Assembly: GCA_903904005.1 (NCBI GenBank)
Contig: CAIVAR010000037.1
Span: 1-64,000, forward strand
Source: an uncultured Anaeromyxobacter sp.
Lineage (GTDB): Bacteria > Myxococcota > Myxococcia > Myxococcales > Anaeromyxobacteraceae
Direction of reading: 5' to 3'
DNA length: 64,000 nt
Below, one piece after another: positions 9,047 through 18,238 of this stretch; positions within the stretch are counted from its first letter, which is position 1, and each line of letters begins with the position of its first letter. Both the position numbers and the translations under genes were made by a program. The notes below the pieces were generated by a model. The model worked only from the letters and a program-made list of their open reading frames with translations. It did not search any database and was not told where the DNA came from.

Positions 9047-11026
9047 ATGACGATTCGCCCGACCATCCAGATCGTGACGGCGCTGGTGTTTGCGCTGGCC
9101 GTCCTCCCGTCGTGCAAGGAGCCCGCGACCGAGAAGGCCCCGGCGACGACCGCGCCTCCCGCCGCGGGAGCCCCTGCCGTCGCGCCCGCCCAGCCTTCGA
9201 CCGAGGTCCCCCCCGCCTCGCAGGCCGCCGCGCCCGCGGCGTCGCCGTCCGCCGCTCCAGCTCCCCCGCCATCCACGGCGCCGGTACCCTCCCCCGTCGC
9301 CGGCGTACCGGTGGCCCCGTCGATTCCGCCGCCAACCCCTGCCGTCGCGCCCGCGAAGCCCGTCGACACCACCCCGCCCACGGCGCCGAAGGGGCTCGCG
9401 GCCCGGCCGGGTGCGACGCCGACGGAGATCGAGCTCACCTGGCAGCCCGCCACCGACGACGTGGCCGTCGCCGGCTACGAGGTGTCGTCGGGCGGCAAGG
9501 TCGTCGCCCGGGGTACCGCGCCGGCGGCGCGCGTCGGCGGGGTGCCGCCGTCCCACCCCACCTGCTTCACGGTTAGTGCAGTTGACGCGTCGGGGAACCA
9601 CTCCGCCCCGTCGCCCCAGGCCTGCGCCACGCTCCCCGACGTCACCGCCCCGACGACGCCGGCCGACGTGGTGGCCGAGGCGCTCCCCGAGCAGGTGAAG
9701 CTCCGCTGGTCGCCCGCCACCGACGACGTGGGCGTGGCCGGGTACGAGGTCCTCCGTGGCGAGGCCACCGTCGCCAAGACCCCGGAGAGCTCGGCGACCG
9801 AATCCGATCTCAAGCCCGCGGTGGCCCACTGCTACGTGGTTCGCGCGTATGACGCGGCGGGAAACCGCTCCGCCCCGTCCGCCGCCGCCTGCGCCACGCC
9901 GCCGGACGTGACTCCCCCGTCGGCGCCGCGCGCCCTCCAGGCCACCGCCTCGGCTGAGACCGAGGTGGTCCTCACCTGGGGAGCGGCCACCGATGACGTC
10001 GGCGTCGTGGGCTACGAGGTCCAGCGCGGCGACGCCGTCGCGACCCGCGCCACCGGGACGCGTTCCGGAGACGCGGGCCTCCGGGCGGGAACGACCTACT
10101 GCTACCGCGTCCGCGCCTTCGACGCGGCGGGCAACAAGGGGCAGCCCACCCCGGACACCTGCGTCACCACCCTCGACCTGTCGCCTCCCAAGGGACCCCC
10201 GACGGTCACGGCCGCCGAGGAGTCCCCCGGGCAGGTCCGCATCCGCTGGGCCGCAGCGACCGACAACGTGGGGGTCGTCCGCTACGAGGTGCGGCGGGAG
10301 GGAAAGCTCGCGGGGGTCACGCAGGGGCTCGACACCACCGAGGGTGGCCTCGCCGACGGGCGCTTCCACTGCTACACAGTCACCGCCTTCGATCGGGCGG
10401 GCAACGCATCCCCGCCGACGACCCCGGCCTGCGCGACGATCCCCGACCGCACGCCGCCCAGCGTCCCCGGCGGCGTCCGTTCGGTGGGCAACTCGGGAAC
10501 CCAGATCCACGTGGCGTGGACGCCCTCCACCGACAACGTGAAGGTTCTGGAGTACGAGGTGCTGCGCGACGGCGTGGTGGTGACCAGGGCTCCCGCGGCG
10601 CTGGCGATGGTGACGGGGCTCGCCCCCGAGACTTCCTCTTGCTACACGGTGCGTGCGGTGGACGTGGCCGGAAATCGCTCCGCCGCGAGCGCCGAGACCT
10701 GCGCGATGACGGCGGCGCCGGGGAGCATCGCCGCGCCGACGAACCTCCAGGCAAAGGCGGGGGGAGCGGGCGAGATCCTGCTCACTTGGGAACCGTCGCC
10801 CGAGAAGGAGGTCGTCTACGTGGTCTTCCTGGACGGCGACGCGAAGGGGCTTGCGGGCGTGAAGAAGCGGACTGGCGAGCGCCGGATCGGCACCACCGCA
10901 CGCCCCTCGATGAAGCTCACCGGCGCGTTCACGGCGGAGAAGAACTGCTACCGCGTGGCGGCGCAGACGCAGGACGTCCGGGTGTCGCCGCAGACGCTCC
11001 CGGCCTGCGCGATGGCCGCCAGGTAG
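9047..11026 (+). CDS. lipoprotein with six fibronectin type III repeats
   Basis: A lipoprotein signal ends in the lipobox LPSC (Cys23), so the 659-residue protein is predicted to be membrane-anchored, probably in the outer membrane. A Pro/Ala-rich linker to about residue 105 is followed by six FN3 domains of about 92 residues. Each has the pattern TPP..P near its start, a W in the second strand, TDDVGV.GYEV in the middle and CY.V.A.D..GN.S near its end, with paired Cys that could form a disulphide. The sixth repeat is divergent and lacks TDD. Such modules usually mediate binding to polymers, surfaces or partner proteins. It converges on the parvulin lipoprotein gene with a 7-base gap and is the only + strand gene of the island. 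Confidence 0.88.
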   Translation: MTIRPTIQIVTALVFALAVLPSCKEPATEKAPATTAPPAAGAPAVAPAQPSTEVPPASQAAAPAASPSAAPAPPPSTAPVPSPVAGVPVAPSIPPPTPAVAPAKPVDTTPPTAPKGLAARPGATPTEIELTWQPATDDVAVAGYEVSSGGKVVARGTAPAARVGGVPPSHPTCFTVSAVDASGNHSAPSPQACATLPDVTAPTTPADVVAEALPEQVKLRWSPATDDVGVAGYEVLRGEATVAKTPESSATESDLKPAVAHCYVVRAYDAAGNRSAPSAAACATPPDVTPPSAPRALQATASAETEVVLTWGAATDDVGVVGYEVQRGDAVATRATGTRSGDAGLRAGTTYCYRVRAFDAAGNKGQPTPDTCVTTLDLSPPKGPPTVTAAEESPGQVRIRWAAATDNVGVVRYEVRREGKLAGVTQGLDTTEGGLADGRFHCYTVTAFDRAGNASPPTTPACATIPDRTPPSVPGGVRSVGNSGTQIHVAWTPSTDNVKVLEYEVLRDGVVVTRAPAALAMVTGLAPETSSCYTVRAVDVAGNRSAASAETCAMTAAPGSIAAPTNLQAKAGGAGEILLTWEPSPEKEVVYVVFLDGDAKGLAGVKKRTGERRIGTTARPSMKLTGAFTAEKNCYRVAAQTQDVRVSPQTLPACAMAAR

Positions 11027-11033
11027 CCCGCTC

Positions 11034-12944
11034 CTACTTCGCGGGGGCGGGGGTCGGAGCCGCGGGAGGCGTCGGGGCGGGCAGAGCGGCAGGTGCCGGA
11101 CCAATGGGTGCGGCCGCGGGCGTGGCCGTCGCTGGGACCTGATCGGCGGCTGCGCCGGAGGGCGCCGCTGCGCCCCCCTCCTTGGCTGCCGCGGCCTTCG
11201 CGTCGGCGGCCTTCTTCTTCGAAGCCTCCCGGCGGGCCTCCTCGGCGTCGACCTTGGCCTTCCGGGCCGCGTCCTTGGCCTTCTTCTCTGCCTCGTCCTG
11301 ACGGAGCGCTGCGAGCCGGCTCGCGGCCATGGCCTCGACCCCCGCGTCACTCACGTCGACGGTGGCGGTCTCGCGGAGCCGGGTCACCCACTTGATGTAC
11401 TGGTCGCTGTCCTTCTGCTGGAGCGCCCTCTCCTTTGCCCAGCCGGAGGCCTCGTCCCAGGTCAACTGGTGGGCCGGCATCTTCTTCACCACCTTGACGA
11501 CGTGCCAGCCGTACTTCGACTGGATGGCGTCGGAGAGCTCTCCCTCGTTGAGGAGGACGACCACTTTGAAGGGACCCTGGAGTTGCTCCTCGCTGGCGTA
11601 GCCCACCATTCCGCCCTTGGACGCGGTGGCCGCGTCCTTGGAACGCTTCTTCGCGATCTCCTCGAAGGGCTCCCCGGCGAGCGCGTCGGCCCGGGCCTTG
11701 ACGGCTTCGGCCTGGGTATCGACGAGGACGTGGGCCAGGACGTAGGCGGCGGGGCGCGTGAAGTCGGCCTTGTTGGCTTCGTAGAAGGCCTTGGCCTCGG
11801 CATCGGTGACCGCGATCCCCTTGAAGACGTAGTCGGCGTAGAGCTTGTCCTCCATGAGGTTCTCGCGCTTGAAGCGCACGGCGCTCACCACCTCCGGCCG
11901 CGCCGCCCAGCCGCGGGCCGCCCCCTCGTACCCGTAGAGCACCCGGGCCACCATGTCGTGCGCCGAGGTGGCCGCCGACCGGGCCACCGCGTCCGGCGGG
12001 AGCTCGGCCAGGCCTTCCGGCCTCATCCGGCGAGCCAGCTGCCCTGCGGTGAGCGTTCCGCCCTTCCAGCTGGCGCAGACCTCGTCGCCCGCCTTCCCTT
12101 CCTGGGCCTTGCGAAGCGCCTCCAGCGTTTGTGGACACGCTCCCATCTTCACGTCGTACTTCTGGAAGAGGGCGGCGTCGACCGCCTCCTTGTGCGCCGC
12201 CGCCTTCCGGCGGGAGAGCACATCCTCGACGCTCGTCTGGATCTCGTCCAGCGGCGGCATCTCCACCGGGCCCCGCTTCTCCAGTTGGTCGAACTCCCAC
12301 CCCAGCCCGGACTCGTAGACCTCGCTCGTCTGCCCCTCGGTGAGGGCGAAGACCACCCGCTCCCGCGCCAGGTCGGGTGCGCCCCACTGGACGATGATGA
12401 GCCCGCCGCGCTTGTTGCTCTGGGCGATCGACTCGGCCCGCGCCATCGACTCCAGAGGCTCGCCAGCGAGCGCTCGCGCGCGCAGGGCCTCCGCCTTCTC
12501 CCGGGACGCGACCACGATCTGACGCGCCAGGTTCTTGTTGCTCATCTGGGCGTAGGCGGCGGCCAGCTCGGCCTGGGTGACCACCACGGGCTGGTCGACG
12601 TCGCTCTTCCGGAACAGGTCGGAGAGCTGCTCGTTCTCGAAGCGTGCCGTTCCCTCGAGGACGGCCGGATCGGTGTCCAGGCCGAGCCGGTAGGCCTCCT
12701 GGACCAGGAGGCGCCGCTCCACGGCTCGCGGAACGAGCTTCCGGATGTCCTGCTCGTCCCCCAGGGCCAGTTCCATCGACTGGTGCTGGCGGCCGAAGAC
12801 CTGCAGCATCTCGGCCTCGCCGATCTCGTCCTGGTTCACCTTGACGACGTAGCGGGAGGGGGATGCGCACCCGATGGCGAGCAGGACGAGCAGCAGTGCA
12901 GGGGTCTTCACGGAGAACCTCGGTGTCACGTTCGTGTTCTTCAT
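11034..12944 (-). CDS. parvulin-type peptidyl-prolyl isomerase lipoprotein, two rotamase domains
   Basis: This SurA/PrsA-like periplasmic foldase is a predicted lipoprotein (lipobox AIGC, Cys26). A SurA-like helical segment is followed by two parvulin regions. The first, about residues 115-215, contains ARQIVVASREKAEALR. The second, about 370-480, contains VLAHVLVDTQAEAVKAR, SKGGMVGYASE and KYGWHVVKV. A Lys/Ala/Glu-rich coiled coil and a Pro/Ala tail follow from about residue 540. The start ATG (12944) overlaps the stop of the gene before it in an ATGA, which implies translational coupling. It is the last gene of the operon with the OmcS-like cytochrome, so a role in folding or exporting the barrel or cytochromes is likely. 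Substrates are inferred. Confidence 0.88.
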   Translation of the reverse strand: MKNTNVTPRFSVKTPALLLVLLAIGCASPSRYVVKVNQDEIGEAEMLQVFGRQHQSMELALGDEQDIRKLVPRAVERRLLVQEAYRLGLDTDPAVLEGTARFENEQLSDLFRKSDVDQPVVVTQAELAAAYAQMSNKNLARQIVVASREKAEALRARALAGEPLESMARAESIAQSNKRGGLIIVQWGAPDLARERVVFALTEGQTSEVYESGLGWEFDQLEKRGPVEMPPLDEIQTSVEDVLSRRKAAAHKEAVDAALFQKYDVKMGACPQTLEALRKAQEGKAGDEVCASWKGGTLTAGQLARRMRPEGLAELPPDAVARSAATSAHDMVARVLYGYEGAARGWAARPEVVSAVRFKRENLMEDKLYADYVFKGIAVTDAEAKAFYEANKADFTRPAAYVLAHVLVDTQAEAVKARADALAGEPFEEIAKKRSKDAATASKGGMVGYASEEQLQGPFKVVVLLNEGELSDAIQSKYGWHVVKVVKKMPAHQLTWDEASGWAKERALQQKDSDQYIKWVTRLRETATVDVSDAGVEAMAASRLAALRQDEAEKKAKDAARKAKVDAEEARREASKKKAADAKAAAAKEGGAAAPSGAAADQVPATATPAAAPIGPAPAALPAPTPPAAPTPAPAK

Positions 12945-14008
12945 CGATTGAATGCCTCCAGGAGCTCCGACACGACCCGATCGGCGACGGCCGGCAGGGT
13001 GGGGATGGCCCCCAGTTTCAGGAATCCTTCGGAATCGCCGCCGTTGCGCCGGTGGATGCCGGTCCAGACGACCCGCTCCGCCTCGACGTCGGTCAACTCG
13101 AGATGGATCTCCGCCTCCCAGCCGGCGAACCCGCGCTCGGAGGGGGCCCGCTTCCAGGAGAGGACCGATCCCGCGAGAACGTAGCGAGCGCCGGCTTCCT
13201 GGGCGAGCTTGTTCAGCCCCACCGTGCTCATCATCCAGGGCGGGGGAAGCGAACGTGCCACGATGGCCCGCCGCATCTGCCCCGGCGACACCACCTCGAG
13301 GTCGGCGCGCTCGGCCAGCCTCGTCTGGAGGAGTGCCTCCATCACCCGGGAGGCCGGGCCGGTCTCGTCGGTGAGGTTCTCGACCGGGAGCACCAGGATC
13401 CGGCGCACCCCGGCTTGCTTCTCCGCCTTGCGGTGGACGCGGGGAAGACCGAGGGCGCCGGCCGAGTGCTCGACCCTCACCTTCTCGAAGGGGACCGGAA
13501 GCGGTTTCAGGAGGTCGCCGACCGCCATCCGGGAGAGCGGCTCGAGCTCCAGGATGCGCCCCGCGCCGAGCCCATCCTCCTGATCGGCTCCGGAGGCGGA
13601 GACGACGCCGCCCCACAAGACCTCCCCGTCGCGGGAGACGAGGTTCGCCGAGATCGACAGGACGGGGTCCCGCTGCAGGGGGCGTGGCTCCCAGGCCAGC
13701 ACCTGCCCGAAGAGCACGGCGTCGACGTCCAGCGCTTTCGCGAGCCGTACGGTGGTCGCCGTGTCGAGCGAATCGTAGTAGCGCGCCCGCTCGTCGCGCA
13801 GGAAATCGAGCACCGGCTCGCCGTGGACGACGTCGGCGCCCCGGGCAGCGAGCGCCGCGGCCACCTGGTCGGTCACCACCTGGCGAGCCTCGACGACGCC
13901 CGCGACGCTCTCGAACGGCACGACGGCCACGCGCACGCGCGGCCCAGGCCCGGCCGCTCCCGGAGCGGCCAGCCAGAGGATCGAGCCGAGCAGTGCGAGC
14001 CCATTCAT
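12941..14008 (-). CDS. CsgG/LpoB-like envelope protein
   Basis: The 355-residue protein has an N-terminal signal sequence without an evident lipobox Cys. It contains two related alpha/beta units resembling the CsgG/LpoB/TolB-N fold. The first begins VRVAVVPFESVAG and includes DVDAVLFGQVLAWE; the second begins RILVLPVENLTD and includes GARYVLAGSVLSW. CsgG-fold proteins form secretion pores for curli or act as outer-membrane helper lipoproteins. This tandem architecture is not one I can name. It sits four bases after a second CsgG-like lipoprotein gene and is coupled to the parvulin gene, within the OmcS-like operon. Confidence 0.72.
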   Translation of the reverse strand: MNGLALLGSILWLAAPGAAGPGPRVRVAVVPFESVAGVVEARQVVTDQVAAALAARGADVVHGEPVLDFLRDERARYYDSLDTATTVRLAKALDVDAVLFGQVLAWEPRPLQRDPVLSISANLVSRDGEVLWGGVVSASGADQEDGLGAGRILELEPLSRMAVGDLLKPLPVPFEKVRVEHSAGALGLPRVHRKAEKQAGVRRILVLPVENLTDETGPASRVMEALLQTRLAERADLEVVSPGQMRRAIVARSLPPPWMMSTVGLNKLAQEAGARYVLAGSVLSWKRAPSERGFAGWEAEIHLELTDVEAERVVWTGIHRRNGGDSEGFLKLGAIPTLPAVADRVVSELLEAFNR

Positions 14009-14012
14009 CGTG

Positions 14013-14570
14013 CTACCAGCCCAGCTCCGAGAGCTCTTCGCGGATCACGTTCTCGGCCGCCTCCATCGCGGTGCTCCCCCCGATGCCGAAGAGCCGCCCG
14101 GAGAGGCTGGCTCCACCGCCGGTCCGGGAGATGGACCAGAGGGTCTTGCCCTTCTCGGTCTCGATGAGCTTCAGCTGGATGGTGACGCGCGGGCTCGGTG
14201 TGCTGCCCCCCTTGCCCTCGTCGTACTCCACCAGCGCCCCCACGAAGATGGCCTGGACCTTCAGCTCCTTCCCGAGCTTCTTGACCTCGTCGGGGGTGAG
14301 CGAGGCCACGTCCAGCTGCTCCTTGCGGACGTGGCGAAGGGCCAGGCCGGGCTCGACCACGTCGAAGGCGCCCAGGTTCAGCAGCTCGGACACGAAGATG
14401 CGCTGCACCCGCTCCCCGGCCAGCTTGTCGCTCGTCACGTTGTCGAAGGGGAGGACGGTGACCGTCTTCATGCTGCTGAAGTCGGCGTCGGTCCTCACGT
14501 AGTGCTTCTTCCCGCCGCAACCGGAGAGGGCGGCGAGGAGGAGTGCGAATCCGATGACCCGATGGTTCAT
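14013..14570 (-). CDS. CsgG-like (GNA1162-type) lipoprotein
   Basis: The predicted lipoprotein (lipobox LSGC, Cys18) has 185 residues. The mature part starts with a short basic stretch and then has a single CsgG/GNA1162-type alpha/beta domain: KTVTVLPFDNVTSDK, LGAFDVVEPG, LKVQAIFVGALVEYD and IQLKLIETEKGKTLWS. It is likely attached to the inner leaflet of the outer membrane. Its place directly after the barrel gene and before a double CsgG-like protein suggests that the three act together, possibly as an export or assembly station for extracellular cytochrome. That role is inference. Confidence 0.78.
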   Translation of the reverse strand: MNHRVIGFALLLAALSGCGGKKHYVRTDADFSSMKTVTVLPFDNVTSDKLAGERVQRIFVSELLNLGAFDVVEPGLALRHVRKEQLDVASLTPDEVKKLGKELKVQAIFVGALVEYDEGKGGSTPSPRVTIQLKLIETEKGKTLWSISRTGGGASLSGRLFGIGGSTAMEAAENVIREELSELGW

Positions 14571-14588
14571 GCGGTGCTCCGGGTGTGG

Positions 14589-16814
14589 TCAGTACGTCAG
14601 CGTGAAGGTGGCGAAGAGCGACTGCAGGCGGCTCGGGGGCAGGTCGCGACGGGTGGTGTTGGTGTAGTTGTAGTTCACGTCGAGCGAGGCGAACGCGTTG
14701 ATCTGCCAGTGGGGCCAGACGGTGGCCCGCTGGAACGACCGACCGTTCAGGAGGTCGATGTCCTGCTCGAAGTTGGTGTTGATCTGGATGGCGCCGTCGA
14801 GGAAGGGGGACCAGGAGACCCGGTAGTTCTGCAGGAGGCCGGACCCGCCCACCGTGGTGTCGACCCAGCCGACGCGGGCCTGCAGGATGAGCTGGGCTCC
14901 GGGGTAGTAGCGCAGCTCGCCGTAGTAGGTCTGGTACTGCTGCGGCCGGGGGATGAGGGCCGCGTCGGGAGGGAGCTCCCCTCCGGTGGTGTAGACGGCC
15001 TGCGTGATGCTGGCCCGCGCGGTGAACCGGAGGTCCCGCAGGATGTCGATCTCGGCCATGGCCCCGCCTCCTACGTAGTCGGTCGTGAGCGCGTCGATGG
15101 TCTGCTTGCTCAGGAGGCCATTCACCTGGAACCGCATGGCGTCGTAGAACTGCAGCCGGCCGGAGAGGTTGAGCGCGTAGGTGTGGCTGATGACGTCGTT
15201 CACCTGGTCGCGGAAGGCCCCCACGGTGAGGCCGGCGTCGAAGCGGGGGATGGGGTTGTACTGCAGGAGCACCGAGCCCGCGAAGGTGGACTGGTTCCCG
15301 AAGCCGGCCGTGGAGGAGTTGGTGAGGACGGTGGAGGCGGTGGTGGTGAAGGCGCCGTACGGCCCCGCGGTGAGGCTGAGGGAGTTGGAGAAGTCCCTGT
15401 TGTCGCCGATTGTGGTCTGGACCCAGCCGCGGGTGAGATTGGCGATACCGTTCCAGTTGAGCACCAGCCGGTCGGCCAGCTTGGCGCTCACCGAGCCGGT
15501 CCCGATCTGGAGGAGGGTGTCGGTGTAGCGCACCAGCTCCCCCTGCACAGTCTCCACGGAGAAGACCTGGATCTCGGTCACGTAGGTGGCGAGCGAGTTG
15601 GTCCCGAAGTTCACCACCTTGAAGTAGCGGGCGGCGGTGCGGGCGAACCGGATCTGGTAGTTGCTCTGCTGTGGCTCGAAGGTCTCGAGGTCCACCGGGA
15701 TCTGGACCCAGCGCTGCCCGTCGTTGCTGGTGAAGGCCGACCAGGTCACCAGGCCGCCCGAGGGGACCAGGTTGCCGTTGGCGTCGCGGACGTTCACCCG
15801 GAACTGCTCGATCTCCAGGACCCGCCCCATGTCGGCGGCGAGGTTCCAGAAGGAGGAGCCGTCGGGCCCGAGCGACGGACCGGCAGAGGCGATGAAGTTC
15901 CGGTCGATGAGGGCCGAGTTCTGGGTGAGCGGATTCTGGGTGGTGTCGAGGGGAACGTCGGTGATCCCGTTCAGCGCAGCCACGGGGAACCACTCCACGA
16001 GCACCCCCCCCGTCCCGCTGCCCGACCTGAGGGTGTCCTTCGCGTGGGAGTAGTCGACCGTGTAGGAGAAGGAGAGCGTGACCGCGGAGCCGATCTGGTC
16101 GTCGTAATACGCAGCCAGCCTCGGGCCCCAGTTGAGCCTGACCGCCTCGTCGAGGGTGGCGAGCTCCCGGTTGCCGGAGGTGATGACCCGGGCCTCGCCG
16201 TGGAGGCGGAACTTCTGCAGGAACCGCCAGTCGGCCATGGCCGCCACCCGCCAGTTCCAGCCGTCGAGGAAGGCCGCCGGGTCGCTCGCCGAGTAGGTGT
16301 CGCCGCTCAGCGTCAACTGGAGGTCCTGAGTGGGGCGCCAGGTCGCCGATCCCGCCCCCGTGGCGAGGTCCCGCCGGGTCATCCCGTCGGCGAGCGGATC
16401 GAAGTACCAGTTGAGGGTGTACTCGTAGCGCCCCATGAGGACGAGATCCCCCACCTTCCACGAAGCGCTGATGCGCGGGTAGAGGTAACGGTTGCTGAGC
16501 TTGGTGAAGGTCGTCCCGAAACCCGGCACGGTCACCTTCGTCTCGCCGATGTCGTCCTGGTAGTCGAGACCCAGGGTGTAGGTCAGGTTGTCGGAGAGCG
16601 GGCGGGTGAAGACGAGCTGGTAGAACTGCCGGAACGAGTCGGAGTCGATGCCGTCCGAGCTCCGGTTGCCCACGTAGGAGAAGGAGGCGGTTCCGGCGAC
16701 CTCGCCGGTGGCGCGGGACGCGGACGGAGTGGCGAGCACGGCGGCGCAGATGGCTGCGAGCCCGATCCGGGCGGCCGACCTTCCTCGTCGTGAGCTGTCC
16801 TCGAGTCGGGCCAC
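14589..16814 (-). CDS. large outer-membrane barrel with inserted discoidin-like domain
   Basis: The 741-residue protein starts with a signal sequence (GTG start, no strong ribosome-binding site). Outer-membrane beta-strands occupy about residues 40-280 and 420-741, ending in FATFTLTY with a C-terminal aromatic residue. Between them, about residues 285-420, lies a domain like F5/8 type C (discoidin) modules: FIASAGPSL, WNLAADMGRVLEIEQF, WSAFTSNDGQRWVQI and YFKVVNFG. The gene begins nine bases after the decahaem cytochrome gene, in the order cytochrome then barrel. A barrel next to a periplasmic cytochrome is the composition of porin-cytochrome conduits in Geobacter and Shewanella, so this may be the sheath for an electron wire across the outer membrane. 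I do not recognise it as a known OmbB- or MtrB-type sequence. Confidence 0.8.
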   Translation of the reverse strand: MARLEDSSRRGRSAARIGLAAICAAVLATPSASRATGEVAGTASFSYVGNRSSDGIDSDSFRQFYQLVFTRPLSDNLTYTLGLDYQDDIGETKVTVPGFGTTFTKLSNRYLYPRISASWKVGDLVLMGRYEYTLNWYFDPLADGMTRRDLATGAGSATWRPTQDLQLTLSGDTYSASDPAAFLDGWNWRVAAMADWRFLQKFRLHGEARVITSGNRELATLDEAVRLNWGPRLAAYYDDQIGSAVTLSFSYTVDYSHAKDTLRSGSGTGGVLVEWFPVAALNGITDVPLDTTQNPLTQNSALIDRNFIASAGPSLGPDGSSFWNLAADMGRVLEIEQFRVNVRDANGNLVPSGGLVTWSAFTSNDGQRWVQIPVDLETFEPQQSNYQIRFARTAARYFKVVNFGTNSLATYVTEIQVFSVETVQGELVRYTDTLLQIGTGSVSAKLADRLVLNWNGIANLTRGWVQTTIGDNRDFSNSLSLTAGPYGAFTTTASTVLTNSSTAGFGNQSTFAGSVLLQYNPIPRFDAGLTVGAFRDQVNDVISHTYALNLSGRLQFYDAMRFQVNGLLSKQTIDALTTDYVGGGAMAEIDILRDLRFTARASITQAVYTTGGELPPDAALIPRPQQYQTYYGELRYYPGAQLILQARVGWVDTTVGGSGLLQNYRVSWSPFLDGAIQINTNFEQDIDLLNGRSFQRATVWPHWQINAFASLDVNYNYTNTTRRDLPPSRLQSLFATFTLTY

Positions 16815-16823
16815 GGGAGCGGG

Positions 16824-18188
16824 CTACCTTCGCAGGCTGGTGCGGTACTTGGCGCTCGGCGGGGCCGTCCGGTGGCAACTCACGGTGCAACTCCCCCCCT
16901 GCATGTCGGGCTTGAAGCTGGTGATCCCTGGGGTGCGGAGCGCGATCAGCGTTGGCTGGGTCGCCGCGCCGTGGCTCTCGTGGCAGACGAAGCAACCGTC
17001 GCCGCGCGCCACGTGGGAGGCGTGCCCCGGGAAGCGGCTGCGGTCGACTGCCGCTCCGCCCGCGGGATCCCCGTAGGTCTTGAAGGCATGGCAGTCGAAG
17101 CAGAGGTCGTTCGCGACCATCTTTTCGCCGCGCACGGTGGGGTAGCGCTTCTTCAGGATGTGCTCGTAGCTCGACCCGTGCGGCCCCCGGACCCGGCCGT
17201 CGTCGCCGGAGTGGCAGTCGCTGCAGTAGACCTGCCGGTCGGCCGTCCAGCCGTTCGCGAAGGCGGCGCGGTCGAGATCCGTGGACCGGGCCTGCGCCAG
17301 CACCGGATGGAAGGACGCGTTGGCAGGGTTGAACTGGGCGGCGACGCTGAGCCGCGCGCCGGAGCCCCCTCCGCGGGCCGTGACCTTCGCATGGCAGCCG
17401 AAGCAGACCTCGTGCTCGGCCGCGGGTGTGGCGTCGTCGGCAGGCACCGGAACCGTGGACGGCTCGGAACCGGGGGCACCGCTCGTCACCCGCACGTGTG
17501 CCACCCCCTGGAGGCTGGGCGGCGGTGCGGGGGCCCGTCGCTGCGTGGCTGCAACCGCCTCGACGTGCGGATTGTGGCAGGCCGAGCAGCCGGCCGCGGC
17601 GGGGGCGCCGGCCGTGGCGAGCCCCGTCGAACGAAGCGTGGAGGTGGCGGGACCCTGACCACCGGTGAGCGGATGGTGGTAGGGCTGGCGGAAGGCGGCG
17701 CCGACGTCCTTCGAGCCCCGGCCACCCCCGTGGCACCCCAGGCAGAGTGCTTCCCCGCGGAGGCGCAGCATGTCGGGGATCACGCCGGCACCGTCCCGCA
17801 CACCGTGGGGGTCGTGGCAGTTCAGGCACTTCCCGCCGTCGGTGGTGGGACGTGCCCGGGGCTCCGGCCCTGGCCAGGCGAGGCCCGTCTCGAGCCCGTG
17901 CGCAGAACGGGAGAAGCGGGCGCGGCCGGTGAAGCTCCCACGGGTCTCTGCGTGGCAGGTGAAGCAGAGCGTGTTGTCGTTGGGCGCGAAGAGGGTCATC
18001 TCGCCCGAGCCCCGAACCGCGCCGATGGGGCGCGAGTGGCAGTGGGAACAGGCACCGGGCGTGACCCCGCGCTGCCGCCTCACCCCCTGCTCCTTGTCGC
18101 CGTGGGCAGTCTCCTTGTAGGCGCCGCCGGCCGCGCCGGCGTCCGGGGCGAGGAGGACGATCGCGATCGCCGCGAGGGCCGCACGCAT
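16824..18188 (-). CDS. secreted decahaem c-type cytochrome
   Basis: The 454-residue protein has a signal peptide (cleavage near DAGAAGG). It has nine CxxCH haem-binding motifs (CSHCH, CFTCH, CLNCH, CLGCH, CSACH, CFGCH, CSDCH, CFDCH, CFVCH) and one CX3CH (CTVSCH) near the C terminus, making ten. Several motifs continue CHDPHG or CHNPH, the doubled-CXXCH style. The ATG at 18188 follows GGAGAAGG. It lies between the OmcS-like gene and the barrel gene and is the natural candidate for the periplasmic electron carrier inside or below the conduit. That placement is inferred from gene order only. Confidence 0.93.
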   Translation of the reverse strand: MRAALAAIAIVLLAPDAGAAGGAYKETAHGDKEQGVRRQRGVTPGACSHCHSRPIGAVRGSGEMTLFAPNDNTLCFTCHAETRGSFTGRARFSRSAHGLETGLAWPGPEPRARPTTDGGKCLNCHDPHGVRDGAGVIPDMLRLRGEALCLGCHGGGRGSKDVGAAFRQPYHHPLTGGQGPATSTLRSTGLATAGAPAAAGCSACHNPHVEAVAATQRRAPAPPPSLQGVAHVRVTSGAPGSEPSTVPVPADDATPAAEHEVCFGCHAKVTARGGGSGARLSVAAQFNPANASFHPVLAQARSTDLDRAAFANGWTADRQVYCSDCHSGDDGRVRGPHGSSYEHILKKRYPTVRGEKMVANDLCFDCHAFKTYGDPAGGAAVDRSRFPGHASHVARGDGCFVCHESHGAATQPTLIALRTPGITSFKPDMQGGSCTVSCHRTAPPSAKYRTSLRR

Positions 18189-18238
18189 CACCTTCTCCGG
18201 TCGTCCCGTTCCCCCTCGGCTTCCCATCTCCCCCGGCC

